DNA of 41,781 bases, from assembly GCA_025457815.1 (NCBI GenBank), contig JALOTQ010000003.1, positions 1 to 41,781 on the forward strand. Reading direction: 5' to 3'. The notes beneath the pieces are model-generated. The model did not search any database and was not told the origin of the DNA. It saw nothing but the letters and a program-made list of their open reading frames with translations. Origin of the DNA: Thermoplasmata archaeon (lineage in GTDB: Archaea; Thermoplasmatota; Thermoplasmata; UBA10834). Positions 25,716 to 34,000 of the stretch are shown piece after piece (the first letter of the stretch is position 1; each line of letters begins with the position of its first letter). Both the position numbers and the translations under genes were made by a program.

Positions 25716-25779
25716 GCACGACCCTGGTTGTGTAGACAGCAGCGAAGGAAAAACAACGGCTGCTAAGAGGGGAGTTATT

Positions 25780-27096
25780 GTGGAGATAGAGAAGCTAGCG
25801 CCCCACGTTCAAGAGATTTCCAGGGCGCTCGGGGACAAGTTGTCAGAGGAACAGATAGCAGAGGAACTTCAGAAGTGCGTCGACGTCTACAGGCTCAGCA
25901 TACCGATGGCCAAGAGGAGCATCGTGAAGAAGTACGGAGGCGACGTCTCCGGCTTCTCGCTCACGTCGCAGAGGAAGCTCGCGGAGCTGAGGCCGAACGA
26001 GCCCGTCGTGGATTTCGTGGCCAAGGTCCTGTCTTCCAACATGAAGGAGATCAGCGTCAAGGGCGAGAAGAAGACCATTATGTTCGGCTTCCTGGGGGAC
26101 GAGACCACATCGCTTCCCTACACCGCGTGGGAGACCGAAGGCCTGGACATCAAGAAGGGCGATGTCATCACAGTCAAGGGCGCCTACACGAGGGAGTACC
26201 AGGGCAGGATCCAGATCAACTTCGGGAACAGGATCTCGATCCGCAAGGAGGACCCGTCCGTCATAGGGGACATACAGGTCGCCCAGGGACCTCCCAAGGT
26301 CGTGACCATAGGCGGCCTCAGGGAATCCATGGGATATGTCGAGGTGAAGGGACGGATACTCTCGGTCGAGCCGCGAGAGGTCACCGTCCAGGGAGAGCCG
26401 AAGAAGGTCTTCTCGGGGATCGTCGCGGACGAGACGGGCAAGGTCCAGTTCACCGCGTGGTCGGATTTCAGGCTCAAGCAGGGAGAGGTCGTCAGGATCT
26501 CGAAGGCCACCGTGAAGGCCTGGCGCGGGGTGCCCCAGCTGAGCTTCGACGAGCGCGGCGACGTCACCAAGGTGAAGGAGAAGTTCCCCTCGGCCGAGGA
26601 GCTCGCGAAGGGGCCTGTCCGGATGATATCAGAGGTCTCCGCGATGGGCGGCGGGATGGACGTGACGGTCCGCGGAACCCTGCTCGAGATCAGGGAGGGC
26701 TCCGGGCTCATCATGCGCTGCCCGGAGTGCAAGCGCGCCCTCCAGAAGGGCGTGTGCAAGCTCCACGGGCGCGTCGAGGGCGTCCCTGACCTGCGCATCA
26801 AGGCGATCCTGGACGACGGGAGCGGCGCGGTCAGCGTCGTGCTCAACCGCGATCTCACGGAGAAGCTCACGGGCGTCACGCTCGAAGAGGCCATGCAGAC
26901 GGCCAAGGACAAGATGGACCTGGAGGTGGTCGGGAACATGATGGCCGACACGCTCGCGCTCAAGGTCGCGACCGTGACGGGCTCCCTCAGGTCCGACCCC
27001 TACGGGCTATCGATGATAGCGAACGACGTCGAACTCAAGGCCGAGGACGCGAAGCCCGAGGCCGAGAAGCTCCTGGCCGACCTGGGGGGAGCCTGA
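25780..27096 (+). CDS. rpa: Replication protein A (single-stranded DNA-binding, OB folds and zinc finger)
   Basis: Archaeal RPA, 438 residues, binds single-stranded DNA in replication and repair. Three OB folds: about 78-155 (VVDFVAKVLSS..VITVKGAYTREYQGRIQI), about 185-262 (GYVEVKGRILSVE..VRISKATVKAWRGVPQLSF), and a C-terminal one with an inserted zinc finger (CPECKRALQKGVCKLHG, about 308-324). The start is GTG 25780 after AAGAGGGGAG (25765-25774). The stop overlaps the next ATG by one base (TGATG), so the two are coupled. Confidence 0.9.
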   Translation: MEIEKLAPHVQEISRALGDKLSEEQIAEELQKCVDVYRLSIPMAKRSIVKKYGGDVSGFSLTSQRKLAELRPNEPVVDFVAKVLSSNMKEISVKGEKKTIMFGFLGDETTSLPYTAWETEGLDIKKGDVITVKGAYTREYQGRIQINFGNRISIRKEDPSVIGDIQVAQGPPKVVTIGGLRESMGYVEVKGRILSVEPREVTVQGEPKKVFSGIVADETGKVQFTAWSDFRLKQGEVVRISKATVKAWRGVPQLSFDERGDVTKVKEKFPSAEELAKGPVRMISEVSAMGGGMDVTVRGTLLEIREGSGLIMRCPECKRALQKGVCKLHGRVEGVPDLRIKAILDDGSGAVSVVLNRDLTEKLTGVTLEEAMQTAKDKMDLEVVGNMMADTLALKVATVTGSLRSDPYGLSMIANDVELKAEDAKPEAEKLLADLGGA

Positions 27097-28016
27097 TGAA
27101 CGCCCGCGAGGTCGCTTGGCGCGTGTTCGCAGAGGAGTACAACTCATCGGTGCTAGAACACAAAGGAGAGGGCGAGAAGCCCGTGTCGTACTTGGTCACG
27201 CCTCTCGGTGCCCGGGTCAACCGCATGCTCGTCGTGGGCGTCGTGACGGACGTCGAGGACGTGGGCGAGCAGGGCAAGCCGATGTACCGGGCGAGGATAA
27301 CGGACCCGACGGGCACCTTCTACGTGTCCGCCGGCCAGTACCAGCCCGAGGCGGCAGCTTCGCTTTCCAAGATCTCCCCGCCCGCGTTCGCAGCGGTGGT
27401 GGGGAAGAGCAGGGCGTACTCGCCCGAGGAGGGCGTGAAGTACCTGAGCGTCCGCCCCGAGACGATCCGCGAGGTGGACGCCGCGGCCAGGGACTACTGG
27501 GTCGTCGAGGCAGCCAAGAGCACCCTGCTCAGGATAGACGCCGTCGAGGACGGGCTCAAGATGGCCCAGCCGTCGGTCGCGGAGCTGGTCAAGCTGGGAT
27601 ACCCGCAGAACCTGGCGGAGGGCGTGGTCCAGGCCATCGAGTACTACAAGGACATCGACCTGGACAGGTTCAGGAACTCCGTCCGGGAGGCGCTCAGGTC
27701 CATCCTCCCCGAGGCCGGCGAGCATCGGATGGCGACGACCGCCAAGCCCGCGAAGAAGGAGGTGCCGCGCCCGAAGGCCGAGGAGCCTGAGAAGTCCGAG
27801 CACAAGGATGGCAAGGTCTCGGCGGATGAGGAGGAGGCCGTGCTCGAGATGATCTCCGGCCTGGATCAGGGAGGCAGAGGGGCCCCGTGGGACAAGCTGG
27901 TCGAGGTCGCCAAGGCCAAGAAGGTCGACAAGGTCAGGCTCGAGGAGATCGTGGGGAGCCTGCTGGACAAGGGCGAGATCTACGAGCCCGAACTTGGCAT
28001 GATGAAGCGCATCTGA
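27096..28016 (+). CDS. RPA-associated protein (COG3390 type)
   Basis: 306-residue partner of archaeal RPA. N-terminal OB fold (MLVVGVVTDVEDVGEQG..YRARITDPTGTFYVSAGQY, about 44-82), a helical middle, an acidic/basic linker rich in Glu, Lys and Pro (about 210-245), and a C-terminal winged-helix-like segment (WDKLVEVAKAKKVDKVRLEEIVGSLLDKGEIYEP). In other euryarchaea the rpa operon encodes such a protein, which binds its cognate RPA. Starts inside the RPA stop codon (TGATG). Confidence 0.87.
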   Translation: MNAREVAWRVFAEEYNSSVLEHKGEGEKPVSYLVTPLGARVNRMLVVGVVTDVEDVGEQGKPMYRARITDPTGTFYVSAGQYQPEAAASLSKISPPAFAAVVGKSRAYSPEEGVKYLSVRPETIREVDAAARDYWVVEAAKSTLLRIDAVEDGLKMAQPSVAELVKLGYPQNLAEGVVQAIEYYKDIDLDRFRNSVREALRSILPEAGEHRMATTAKPAKKEVPRPKAEEPEKSEHKDGKVSADEEEAVLEMISGLDQGGRGAPWDKLVEVAKAKKVDKVRLEEIVGSLLDKGEIYEPELGMMKRI

Positions 28017-28022
28017 GCGCGC

Positions 28023-28502
28023 TCACAGCTCGTCGAACTCGTCCTTCGAGCCGACCAACAGGATCGTGGCCAGAAGCCCTAGCGCGATCAGCGTGCCCGT
28101 CCCGTAGGCCGTGGTCAGAATGGCGATGGAGGATGTGAGGACCCCTCCGACCAGCGCCCATGCGAACCTTGTCCTTCGGAGGGCGTAGTATCCTCCGGCC
28201 ACAGCCAATGGCCCGACCATCATCATGGACACCGCTGAGATGATTATGACCGCGTCCTCTTCCTGAAGGGACGGCACTTCGCTCCCGTAGACTACCAGGA
28301 GCTCCAACGCGACTATGAGCTGTGAGAGTCCGGACACCATTATCAGACCGCCGGCCAGAAGCGGCATCGGCGTCCTCCTGACCCTGGGCCGAGACTCGGC
28401 CAAAGGCCTGAAGTCGTGGCCGCACACGGGGCAGAAGCTCGCGTCCTCAGGCATCATGTTGTTGCAGGCGGTGCACTTCCTCGAGGTGGGCGTCATGCTC
28501 AC
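28023..28502 (-). CDS. Zinc-ribbon membrane protein A
   Basis: 159 residues: an N-terminal zinc ribbon (CTACNNMMPEDASFCPVCGHDF) then four hydrophobic helices, ending in an acidic KDEFDEL tail. Function unknown. GTG 28502 overlaps the TGA of the upstream gene (GTGA); ATG 28496 is an alternative. Last gene of a minus-strand series of similar proteins. The acidic tail resembles those of proteins B (SDEFES) and C (SREEFE), suggesting common descent. Confidence 0.78.
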   Translation of the reverse strand: MSMTPTSRKCTACNNMMPEDASFCPVCGHDFRPLAESRPRVRRTPMPLLAGGLIMVSGLSQLIVALELLVVYGSEVPSLQEEDAVIIISAVSMMMVGPLAVAGGYYALRRTRFAWALVGGVLTSSIAILTTAYGTGTLIALGLLATILLVGSKDEFDEL

Positions 28503-29029
28503 AACCTCCGGCCGTATCTGGCGTAGTGGTCCTCGACATGAATCATCTCAGGCCCGGATGCCGGTCCCTGCATGAACCCCCGCGACTCGAACTCGTCGGA
28601 TGACACGACGATGAAGAGCAGGCCCGCGAGTCCCACCCCGATCCCCAAGCCCATCGCCCCGCAGAGCCCTCCGACGAAAGCCAGCCCGAAGTGCTGCCTG
28701 GTGATTGCGCTCAGGCCCCCTATCAGGCCGATGACAGCGAGGAAGCTGTGGAAAAGCAGCAACGAGAATGGGAGGTCCACGAAGTTGAGGAGAAAGTAGT
28801 ACCCCCAGTAGTATTCGTCCGTGTTGAGGCCAATCGAGACTCCCCAGAGATTCAGCAGTGCTGAGGCTATGAGAAGGACGCCCCCTATGACGGGCATAGG
28901 TGTGGGCAACTTATTCTGGGCCCGTTCTCTCCGCAGCAACACGCCGCCGCAGTACTGACAATACCGTGCCGCTGGATCGTTCAGTCTCCCGCACTTGCCG
29001 CAATTCACACCTGGAAACGTCCCCGCCAT
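28499..29029 (-). CDS. Zinc-ribbon membrane protein B
   Basis: 176 residues with zinc ribbon CGKCGRLNDPAARYCQYCG, four to five hydrophobic segments and a cytoplasmic-looking tail (FESRGFMQGPASGPEM). ITRQHFGLAFVGGLCGAMG is almost the same as IKRQHFGLAVLGGILGLGG in protein C, so the two are paralogues. The frame is open to 29116, but a TATA box (minus strand, 29068-29077) favours ATG 29029. Co-translated with protein A. Confidence 0.78.
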   Translation of the reverse strand: MAGTFPGVNCGKCGRLNDPAARYCQYCGGVLLRRERAQNKLPTPMPVIGGVLLIASALLNLWGVSIGLNTDEYYWGYYFLLNFVDLPFSLLLFHSFLAVIGLIGGLSAITRQHFGLAFVGGLCGAMGLGIGVGLAGLLFIVVSSDEFESRGFMQGPASGPEMIHVEDHYARYGRRL

Positions 29030-29067
29030 CACGAACCACGCTCCCTCTGACACTGAATGCAGAGACG

Positions 29068-29077
29068 AGATATATCT
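29068..29077 (-). promoter_or_regulatory. TATA box of zinc-ribbon membrane genes B-A
   Basis: AGATATATCT, centred ~44 bases before ATG 29029, predicting a leader of about 18 bases that contains GAGGGAG as a ribosome site. Confidence 0.6.
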
Positions 29078-29164
29078 GGCTTCCTGGGCAATCCAGCATC
29101 CGCAGGATGGAAACATGAAAAACTGGAGATGGAAAGGGTTTAGGTGTCTCTCAGAACCGAGCGC

Positions 29165-29614
29165 CTACTCGAACTCTTCCCTCGAGATCGCGATGAGTAT
29201 CAGGCCGATGAGGGCTACGATGAAGTATCCGCCCAGGCCCAATATGCCGCCGAGGACAGCCAGGCCGAAGTGCTGCCTCTTGATCGCGAAGAAGCCGCCT
29301 AGCAGCGCCACGAGCCCGACGATCGCCCATATCACGCCGCAGATCACCAGGATGTCGCTGAGGCCGAGGAAGTCGCCGAAATCAATCAACGCGCTCCCAC
29401 CTGCGATCAACGAGACACCCGTTATCAGCTCAAGGATGCCTGCGATGATTATCAGTATGCCGCCCACCATGGGCAGCGCAGTCTTCTTCTTGGCCGGCGC
29501 CGACCCGGGCGCCCCGGCACGATAGTCGTGCCCACAATACTGACACACGTTGGCGTCGAACGCTATTGCGCGCCCGCAAGACACACACTGTCTGGTTCCA
29601 GATCCACTCGTCAT
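29165..29614 (-). CDS. Zinc-ribbon membrane protein C
   Basis: 149 residues: zinc ribbon CVSCGRAIAFDANVCQYCGHDY, a short Ala/Pro linker, then four membrane helices with IKRQHFGLAVLGG between the later helices, and the tail ISREEFE. Unknown function; the ribbon sequence (AIAFDANVCQYCGHDYR) is close to proteins D and E. A TATA-like GGTTTATATT (minus strand, 29696-29705) implies a leader of ~60 bases. Confidence 0.78.
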   Translation of the reverse strand: MTSGSGTRQCVSCGRAIAFDANVCQYCGHDYRAGAPGSAPAKKKTALPMVGGILIIIAGILELITGVSLIAGGSALIDFGDFLGLSDILVICGVIWAIVGLVALLGGFFAIKRQHFGLAVLGGILGLGGYFIVALIGLILIAISREEFE

Positions 29615-29695
29615 ATTCTCTCTCCGTTGAATCAGGAAAGAGACCCATCCCTACCGGTCTCACTTCCGACTAATCACCAGTTAGCGATATTTGGA

Positions 29696-29705
29696 AATAT
29701 AAACC
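29696..29705 (-). promoter_or_regulatory. TATA box upstream of zinc-ribbon gene C
   Basis: GGTTTATATT in an A/T-rich patch between the DUF2085 gene and gene C. It gives gene C its own promoter rather than read-through from the DUF2085 gene. Confidence 0.5.
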
Positions 29706-29754
29706 TTTGCTGATAATTTCCAGTATTGCTAGACGCAATACTGGCCTCGCGAGT

Positions 29755-30420
29755 CTATGAGGCTGGGAACAGGCTGTCGTGAAGCAGGGCCAGTATCAGG
29801 AGGAGCGATATGCCGATTGCCGTTCCCAGGGCGATCTTCTGAAGGGCTGTAAATGGTCGCTTCTCGAGCAGGATGGACGTCTGCGCCGAGATGGCCAGCG
29901 AGTAGAAGACGAACATGCCTGCGATTCCGGTCAAGGAGACCCCCCAGAACAGGGGTCCATAGTCGCTCGACAGGAGGATCGCGCCCGCGCCCATGACGTA
30001 TAGGCCCGCGAGCCACATGAATCCAGCGGGCCTGTCCAGCACGGGTTTCGTATTCAGCCCAGGATAGAGGACATAGTTCAGAAGAGGGACAAGCAGGAAC
30101 GGGAGCGGCACGCCTAGCGCGAGCCCGCTGAGGGTCCTCCTGAGGTTGTCCGACTCGCTCAGGCCGGAATACGAAAGAATGGAGTCGCCCAGGAAGACTG
30201 ACATGACGGCCCCGAGCACGGCCAGCTGCCAGACGCGAGGAAGGGCGGAGGAGAACCTTCTGGGCCCCGTCGACAGGTAAATCACCGAGAGCACGAACCC
30301 GAGATGGATGCCGATGCAACGAGCGCAGAGCGGCATCTGCACCTCGCCCAGGAAGTAGGACCTCTCGGGGAGCTGATGGCACAGCCCGGACCCAAGGAAC
30401 ATCAGCAGATCCTCGATCAT
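29755..30420 (-). CDS. DUF2085 membrane protein, copy 1
   Basis: 221 residues. N-terminal signature GLCHQLPERSYFLGEVQMPLCARCIGIHLG matches DUF2085 (CHQxPxRS...Q.P.CARC.G), followed by about six hydrophobic helices. The conserved Cys-His and CxRC residues lie next to the first helix and could form a metal or heme site; the family function is unknown. ATG 30420; a TATA-like ATTAATG lies ~34 bases upstream. Located directly after zinc-ribbon genes D and E in transcription order and before C, B, A. Confidence 0.8.
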   Translation of the reverse strand: MIEDLLMFLGSGLCHQLPERSYFLGEVQMPLCARCIGIHLGFVLSVIYLSTGPRRFSSALPRVWQLAVLGAVMSVFLGDSILSYSGLSESDNLRRTLSGLALGVPLPFLLVPLLNYVLYPGLNTKPVLDRPAGFMWLAGLYVMGAGAILLSSDYGPLFWGVSLTGIAGMFVFYSLAISAQTSILLEKRPFTALQKIALGTAIGISLLLILALLHDSLFPAS

Positions 30421-30510
30421 TCGGCTCCCGCTCCAGGATGCCGTGGCCGGGCATTAATGATTGCCTGGATTGTGGAGAAACGCGAAAAGAAGAATATGGG
30501 AAACGGTTTG

Positions 30511-30528
30511 CCGCCTCCGCAGAGGCGG
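30511..30528 (-). terminator. Hairpin terminator after zinc-ribbon gene D
   Basis: CCGCCTC / GAGGCGG, a perfect 7-bp stem with a CGCA loop, 31 bases past the stop of gene D on the minus strand. That strand then reads a T-rich run (ATATTCTTCTTTTC). Confidence 0.55.
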
Positions 30529-30559
30529 GCCTTGGTCGGCGGCTGCAACCCTGCCGTTC

Positions 30560-30886
30560 TCAGATCAAGAACGCGAAGTTGCACACGAGCCCGATCAGGA
30601 ACCCGACGATGCCCAGTATCAGGCACATCTTCCCGAATTCCTTGCTCTCGTTGTCCGGCTTCGTGTAGTAGATGATGCCGACGATTATTCCGATGATGGG
30701 TATGAAGAACGACAGGAGATAGAGTATGATCTTCATCCCCTCGCTCATCCCGAGCCCCCCTTGGGCTGGCGCCATCATCTGCATCCTGTAGTCATGCCCG
30801 CAGTACGGGCAGACGTTGGCGTCCCATGAAATCGCGCGGCCGCACCCGGTACAGTTCCTAGTCCCTTGCGAACCTGAGGCTTCCAT
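30560..30886 (-). CDS. Zinc-ribbon membrane protein D
   Basis: 108 residues: zinc ribbon CTGCGRAISWDANVCPYCGHDYRM, then two long hydrophobic helices (KIILYLLSFFIPIIGIIVGIIYYT and CLILGIVGFLIGLVCNFAFLI) joined by a charged loop (KPDNESKEFGK). Very close in layout to protein E. Function unknown. Confidence 0.78.
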   Translation of the reverse strand: MEASGSQGTRNCTGCGRAISWDANVCPYCGHDYRMQMMAPAQGGLGMSEGMKIILYLLSFFIPIIGIIVGIIYYTKPDNESKEFGKMCLILGIVGFLIGLVCNFAFLI

Positions 30887-31006
30887 GTGTCACCCTCCAA
30901 ATTCCGAAGCAAGGGGGAACTCCCCCGAGCTTCCTGCGCCTGGATTGGCCAGATTCCTATTAAACTGTTGCCAGGGGAACCCAGACTTCGCGTGGAGTCC
31001 TCACCA

Positions 31007-31351
31007 TCATAGGAACGAGAAGACCAGGAGCCCGGCGGCTAGCCAACAGACCAACACGATGATGATCGGGAGGAGTGCGATCAGTATGCACATCTTGCCC
31101 ACGTGTTTGCTGTCCTCGTCCTTGGCCGTCACGATGAGGACCAGGCCGATGATTATCCCCGCCAAGGGGATGAAGAACGACAGGATGTAGAGGACATACC
31201 GAATGCCACCCATGCCCGAACCTTGAGACTGCTGCGAGGGATACGCCCCCATGCGGTAGTCGCGCCCGCAGTACGGGCAGACATTGGCGTCCCATGAGAT
31301 CGAGCGGCCACAGGTCACACAGTTCCGCGTGTTTGACGACACTAGCACCAT
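31007..31351 (-). CDS. Zinc-ribbon membrane protein E
   Basis: 114 residues: CVTCGRSISWDANVCPYCGRDYRM ribbon, then helices YVLYILSFFIPLAGIIIGLVLIV and CILIALLPIIIVLVCWLAAGLLVF with a charged loop (KDEDSKHVGK). Paralogue of D. The frame opens at ATG 31384, but starting at ATG 31351 gives the same ribbon spacing as D, and leaves a perfect hairpin (31357-31377) in the leader instead of coding sequence. Confidence 0.75.
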   Translation of the reverse strand: MVLVSSNTRNCVTCGRSISWDANVCPYCGRDYRMGAYPSQQSQGSGMGGIRYVLYILSFFIPLAGIIIGLVLIVTAKDEDSKHVGKMCILIALLPIIIVLVCWLAAGLLVFSFL

Positions 31352-31356
31352 CGCCC

Positions 31357-31377
31357 GTGCGGCCTTCGAGGCCGCAC
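31357..31377 (-). repeat. Perfect inverted repeat before zinc-ribbon gene E
   Basis: GTGCGGCC, five-base loop, GGCCGCAC. It lies between the stop of DUF2085 copy 2 and the likely start of gene E, so it may be a leader hairpin or the terminator of the upstream gene. No T-run follows on the minus strand, which argues against a plain terminator. Confidence 0.5.
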
Positions 31378-31404
31378 TTCCCATGAATCGTCCCCAGACC
31401 TATT

Positions 31405-31959
31405 TCACTCTTGTCCGGGCTTTCCCTCGCCCGCGCTCCTCTTCTTCCTCGAGTCCTCCTGAAGTACCAGCATGAAGTGCGCGATCAGGAGGGACAGCGC
31501 CAGGCCCGCGATGAGACCCGTGACGACCCTGAGGATGTTGTTGGACTCGTATGAGGTGACCGCCTGGAGGCCACCGTCGATCGCGATCGGGACGAGGCCC
31601 GCGAGCGCTATCAGGGGGTGTATCTTGTACCTGATGAAGCTGGCCACGCCGAAGCCCACAGCGACGCCAACGAAGATGCCCACATCGCGCGCGCAGAACG
31701 GCATCTGATTGCCGTTCAAGAAGAAGCTCCGATTGGCCAGCTGGTGGCATTCAGCGTCCCCCAGCCAGTACACCGCATGAGGGATGGCGGACAGGTCGTC
31801 GAACTGATCCTCGTTCTCATGGCCGCCGACCACCCCCGAGAGGTCCACGAGGGTGTCCGATGGGACCATCAGAGGAGCGGCCACAGTGAGGACTGCCCAG
31901 ACCGTGCAGAAGATGAACACCGCGAACAATGGCAGCGACGTGACGGAGGGCGTCTTCAT
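31405..31959 (-). CDS. DUF2085 membrane protein, copy 2
   Basis: 184 residues. Starts with a hydrophobic helix (SLPLFAVFIFCTVWAVLTVAAPLM), an acidic external segment, then the signature ECHQLANRSFFLNGNQMPFCARDVGIFVG. In copy 1 the second pair reads CARC; here it is CARD, so one conserved Cys is lost. Further helices follow and the tail is charged. The frame opens at 32127, but a TATA-like GATTAAGG (minus strand, 31980-31987) 25 bases before ATG 31959 indicates a leaderless start there. Confidence 0.8.
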   Translation of the reverse strand: MKTPSVTSLPLFAVFIFCTVWAVLTVAAPLMVPSDTLVDLSGVVGGHENEDQFDDLSAIPHAVYWLGDAECHQLANRSFFLNGNQMPFCARDVGIFVGVAVGFGVASFIRYKIHPLIALAGLVPIAIDGGLQAVTSYESNNILRVVTGLIAGLALSLLIAHFMLVLQEDSRKKRSAGEGKPGQE

Positions 31960-31982
31960 CGCACCCGCTAGGCCGCCACACC

Positions 31983-32825
31983 TTAATCTTGTTTTTCTAT
32001 GACGACCGAGGCGTAGCCAACCACATCCCTCATCGGCTGGACGTCGCCGGACGTCGCGTACTTCAGCACGCTCGCCTTTCCGCCCGCGCACGCGGTCATC
32101 GTCGCTATCACTGGACCGTAGCCGCACATCGAGATGTTCTCGTCCTGGACGACCTCATAGAGGCCCTTAGAATCCATGTTCTTGACTGCGTCCAGGGCAA
32201 GAGCGTCTTTCCGCTTGGCGGTCTCCCTGGACACGTAATGGGACATGTCCGTGGAGGCTATGACTATGACGTCCTTCCCCTTGATGGCGTCTCGGATTGT
32301 CGTCCCGACGGAGGTCGCGGAGTCGAAGTCCTGGAAGGCCATGCATATGGGCACGAACTTGACTTCCGGGGACAGATACTGAAGGAACGGCAGCTGGACC
32401 TCGATCGAGTGTTCCGCGTGATGAGCTTCGTTGTCCTCGTCGACAAGATCCTTCCGGAGCGCCTTCGCGAGCTCCTTGTCGATCCTGGCGACGCCCAGCG
32501 GGGTCTGGAAGTCCTCCGAGGCGACCGCGAGTCCCGAGCCTCGGCCCGTGTGGTTCGGGCCCAGTATTACGAACGACTTCGGGAGGCCGTCCTCGGCGAT
32601 CCTCGAGTACAGGTGCGCCGCGACCATGCCCGAGTAGATGTAGCCCGCGTGAGGCGCCACGCCCCCCAGTATCCTGCGGGCCTTGGCACCTGGCTTCGGG
32701 AGCTTCCCCGGGCCGAGAGGCCCCAGGAAGCACGCTTCTATCTGGTTCCGGAGCCCTCTCTGGTCACCCTCGTAGAACATTCCCGCGACCGATGGATGCC
32801 TTATGTTCCCACCAAGCGAATCCAA
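31983..32825 (-). CDS. Memo-family protein (AmmeMemoRadiSam system protein B type)
   Basis: 280 residues of the Memo fold, related to extradiol dioxygenases. Motifs: RHPSVAGMFYEG at the N terminus, APHAGYIYSG, ILGPNHTG, AEHSIEVQLPFLQY, STDMSHY, CGYGPV. The three histidine sites fit a metal centre. Function in archaea unknown; the gene usually sits near rpoK-rps2, as here. TTG start at 32825, with a TATA-like AATGTATT ~26 bases upstream. Confidence 0.88.
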   Translation of the reverse strand: MDSLGGNIRHPSVAGMFYEGDQRGLRNQIEACFLGPLGPGKLPKPGAKARRILGGVAPHAGYIYSGMVAAHLYSRIAEDGLPKSFVILGPNHTGRGSGLAVASEDFQTPLGVARIDKELAKALRKDLVDEDNEAHHAEHSIEVQLPFLQYLSPEVKFVPICMAFQDFDSATSVGTTIRDAIKGKDVIVIASTDMSHYVSRETAKRKDALALDAVKNMDSKGLYEVVQDENISMCGYGPVIATMTACAGGKASVLKYATSGDVQPMRDVVGYASVVIEKQD

Positions 32826-32874
32826 AGCGCTTCGCTAGCCCAATACATTTTCGCATGATAATCTGAGAAAGGGC

Positions 32875-33510
32875 TCAGAGGGACGCTTCGAACTCATCGA
32901 CGGTCATCTTGAAGTCGTCGTCGTTCGCGAGCTGCCCCCGGGCCTTCATGACCTCCCTTGTGAGGAGCCAGTAGACCGTCGCGAGCGCGCGCCTGCCCTT
33001 GTTGTTGGATGGGATCACGAGGTCGACGTACTTCGTCTCGTTGTTGGCGTCGCAGATCCCTATGACCGGTATGCCGACGTTGAGTGCCTCGTTTAGCGCC
33101 TGCTCGTCTGCGGCAGGGTCGGTGACGAAGAGCATCTCGGGCTCGATGAAGTTCGGCAGGATCGGGTTGGTGAGCGAGCCCGGGACGAACCTGCCCGCGA
33201 TGACCTTTGCGCCCACTGCCTTGCCGAACACCTTGGCCGGCTTCTGGCCGTACTGCCTCGCGGAGACGATGAGTATCCTCTCGGGAGGGAAACGCGCCAT
33301 GAACCTGGCGGCGACCCTTATCCGCTCATCGGTCTTCTTCACGTCGAGTACGTAGAGCCCGTCCGACCTGACCTTGAAGATGAATTCCTTCATGTCGGCG
33401 CTCTTCTGCTGGGTGCCGATGTGAACGCCGGACGTGAGATAGACGTCCTCGGGAATCAGAAGGCTCGTTCCAGTGTCGGTCTGTGGCTGCGTGTCTGATA
33501 CCTCGTCCAT
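32875..33510 (-). CDS. rps2: 30S ribosomal protein S2
   Basis: 211 residues, archaeal S2 type: [22 protein letters not shown] near the start, [80 protein letters not shown], and [22 protein letters not shown]. An ordinary, complete copy. Nine bases downstream of the rpoK stop, so in one operon with it. Confidence 0.96.
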   Translation of the reverse strand: MDEVSDTQPQTDTGTSLLIPEDVYLTSGVHIGTQQKSADMKEFIFKVRSDGLYVLDVKKTDERIRVAARFMARFPPERILIVSARQYGQKPAKVFGKAVGAKVIAGRFVPGSLTNPILPNFIEPEMLFVTDPAADEQALNEALNVGIPVIGICDANNETKYVDLVIPSNNKGRRALATVYWLLTREVMKARGQLANDDDFKMTVDEFEASL

Positions 33511-33519
33511 CCCTATTCC

Positions 33520-33690
33520 TCACTCTCTCTTAACGGTCATTGGAATTACGTGCTTGTCGTACTCCATGATAGAAATCTCGATGGGATCGATGGTCTCATC
33601 GGGGACATCCACGAGTATCGGAGCGCCGAGGCTTATCTGGAGCGCCCTCGCCCCTATTATCCTGGCCCTCTCGAACCTCGTGTATTTCAA
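33520..33690 (-). CDS. rpoK: RNA polymerase subunit Rpo6 (RpoK/omega)
   Basis: 56-residue subunit, homologue of eukaryotic Rpb6 and bacterial omega, which helps assemble and stabilise RNA polymerase. [24 protein letters not shown] is the family core, and [10 protein letters not shown] matches the conserved C-terminal strand. The TTG start at 33690 follows GAGGTTTGAGAC; an in-frame TGA lies two codons upstream, fixing the limit. A strong TATA box is ~45 bases upstream. In many archaea rpoK is followed by eno and rps2; here rps2 follows directly. Confidence 0.92.
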   Translation of the reverse strand: MKYTRFERARIIGARALQISLGAPILVDVPDETIDPIEISIMEYDKHVIPMTVKRE

Positions 33691-33731
33691 GTCTCAAACC
33701 TCGCTGAGGAGGTATCCCCTAAAATGTGGGT

Positions 33732-33743
33732 CCTTTATATACG
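33732..33743 (-). promoter_or_regulatory. TATA box of the rpoK-rps2 operon
   Basis: CGTATATAAAGG on the minus strand, among the best matches to the archaeal TATA consensus here. Predicts transcription starting near 33712, ~22 bases before the rpoK TTG. Confidence 0.7.
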
Positions 33744-34000
33744 TTGTGGGTCACCCCGAGGCTCGGCGTCGAACATGACCCTCGGCCTCGGTTCGGCTGA
33801 CGCACCGCGCACCCTCACATTGATGATTAATTATATTAAATAATGTATGCAAGTTCGCGACGCCTAGGCTCCCGTCGAAATCCGCTCCGTTTATCGTATC
33901 TCCGCGTTCGAAACCGGTGTTTTTCGGCCCGGCGAATAGAGGTATTTCCACAACCGATTTATCGAGCAGTTGCTTACCGTGAGCCAACAGGGGAATCACA

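Noticed and set aside
25714-25779. ATG as a start for the RPA gene
   Set aside because: This ATG is inside the TATA box; GTG 25780 has a clear ribosome site and the family N terminus.
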